The notes under the pieces are model-generated. The model was given only the letters and a program-made list of their open reading frames with translations, did not search any database and was not told the DNA's origin. Shown here piece by piece: positions 63,288-64,000 of a stretch of DNA of 64,000 bases. A program made the translations under genes and the position numbers. This stretch comes from JBKBKN01 sp046294625 (GTDB lineage Bacteria > Bacteroidota > Bacteroidia > M30B66): the NCBI GenBank assembly GCA_046294625.1, contig JBKBKN010000008.1, positions 62,001 to 126,000 of the forward strand. Reading direction: 5' to 3'. The stretch's first letter is position 1. Each line of letters starts with the position of its first letter.

Positions 63288-63899
63288 TTAAGCCTTCTCG
63301 CTGATTTCCTTAAAGAAATGTTTCTGATAAATGAGCAGGATGCCAATGCCCACGGAGATGGCGGCATCGGCAATATTAAACACCGGACTGAAGAAGGTGA
63401 AATCTTCTCCACCCCAAAAGGGAAACCAAGATGGAAATCTGGATTCGATAATCGGGAAATAAAACATATCCACTACCCGCCCTTGTAGCAGAGGTGCATA
63501 TCCACCTTCGGCAGGAAAGAGCGTGGCCACCTGATTGAAGCTATCGCTGAAAATCACACCATAGAACACAGAGTCGATGATATTGCCCAAGGCTCCGGCA
63601 AAAATCAGCGACAAACTGTAAATCACACCCTTGTGCACATTGCCTTTTTTCACTAGTTTGATGAGGTAATACATCAGAAAACAAACGGCAATGATGCGGA
63701 AAATGCTGAGGAAATATTTGCCATATACTCCGGCAAATTCAAAACCGAAGGCCATGCCATTGTTTTCCACAAAAGAGATATAAAACCAGTCGCCTCCCAT
63801 GGAGAAAGACTCTCCGAGCATCATCGTGGTTTTAATATAAATCTTCAAGGCCTGATCTGCAAGCAGAATGGCAGCGATAAGCAATAGGGGATAGCGCAA
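63288..63899 (-). CDS. lspA: lipoprotein signal peptidase (signal peptidase II)
   Basis: Aspartic protease that removes signal peptides from prolipoproteins in the inner membrane. The 203 residues have four hydrophobic segments and both catalytic Asp motifs: GALGNIIDSVFYG and FNIADAAISVGIGILL. The start (MRYPLLLIAAILLADQALKI) is normal. It lies 15 bp after the dksA-like gene, a common pairing in Bacteroidota. The several lipoproteins in this window are among its likely substrates. Confidence 0.96.
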   Translation of the reverse strand: MRYPLLLIAAILLADQALKIYIKTTMMLGESFSMGGDWFYISFVENNGMAFGFEFAGVYGKYFLSIFRIIAVCFLMYYLIKLVKKGNVHKGVIYSLSLIFAGALGNIIDSVFYGVIFSDSFNQVATLFPAEGGYAPLLQGRVVDMFYFPIIESRFPSWFPFWGGEDFTFFSPVFNIADAAISVGIGILLIYQKHFFKEISEKA

Positions 63900-63914
63900 G
63901 TTCAGCTCTCCTGA

Positions 63915-64000
63915 TTATTGTTGGTTCTTAGCTTCGATACTCAATGTGGCATGCGGCACCACGCGCAATCTCTCCTTAGGAATGAGCTTGCCGGTTACAC
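63915..64000 (-). CDS. TraR/DksA-family C4 zinc-finger protein (3' end only)
   Basis: The minus strand reads, up to the stop at 63917-63915, VTGKLIPKERLRVVPHATLS followed by IEAKNQQ. This is the characteristic C-terminus of the DksA/TraR proteins placed before lspA in Bacteroidota, where the zinc-finger CRVTGK segment would be continued outside the window. Only 27 codons are visible, so function is inferred from the close match to this tail and from position. Confidence 0.8.
   Translation of the reverse strand, partial: VTGKLIPKERLRVVPHATLSIEAKNQQ

Overview
The window is a chromosomal segment of a Bacteroidota bacterium, probably an environmental member of the Chitinophagales/Flavobacteriales side of the phylum; the order is inference. 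The evidence is two proteins with Por (type IX) secretion C-terminal domains, a SusC/BtuB-like TonB receptor, SDR-type threonine dehydrogenase, -7 promoter elements of the TAnnTTTG type, near absence of Shine-Dalgarno sequences, and housekeeping genes of Bacteroidota type. Almost everything is ordinary chromosome: there is no prophage, insertion sequence or CRISPR array.

Layout. 1-1460: 3' end of prs and rplY, closed by a terminator. 1459-5585 (minus): a small secreted protein, then a coupled operon of threonine dehydrogenase, cysS and an M28 glutaminyl-cyclase-like lipoprotein. 5892-12456 (plus): a TetR regulator and a complete RND efflux system (TolC, adaptor, permease). 12655-16643: sucAB. 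16644-17061: convergent spacer with three 26-bp-spaced palindromes. 17062-22451: Rieske oxygenase, degenerate amidohydrolase, SdpI-like protein, sufCD. 22492-28090 (minus): a vitamin B12 uptake locus made of a cobalamin riboswitch, TonB receptor, two T9SS-exported proteins and a BtuG-like propeller lipoprotein. 28145-34164 (minus): nadA, M16 peptidase, MORN protein, NlpC/P60 protein. 34816-39526 (plus): rpiB, a large membrane coiled-coil protein, an anti-sigma-type ATPase, ybeY. 39790-42710: mnmG and a methyltransferase, each preceded by or overlapping a ParB-binding parS site, which suggests the replication origin is close. 42825-48184: uvrA, an ECF sigma factor with a perfect Shine-Dalgarno sequence, an ABC permease, rbfA. 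48520-48981: tRNA-Asn, its terminator, a broken GIY-YIG nuclease gene, and a decayed second copy of the tRNA 3' half plus terminator. 49112-56000: gltA, a DUF6056-like membrane protein, a divergent HisF paralogue, a MarR regulator, a broken outer-membrane-type gene, hisS. 55991-64000: a double-domain amidohydrolase, a sigma-54 activator lacking its DNA-binding domain, tpx, a PLP transsulfuration enzyme, a gene-poor stretch with hairpins and direct repeats, lspA and the end of a dksA-like gene.

The most interesting parts are the tRNA-Asn/GIY-YIG arrangement (it looks like a relic of a nuclease-driven insertion next to a tRNA gene), the pair of parS sites around mnmG, the riboswitch-controlled B12 locus that uses T9SS cargo, and the three-unit palindromic repeat after sucB. 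All identifications come from reading motifs; no database search was run.
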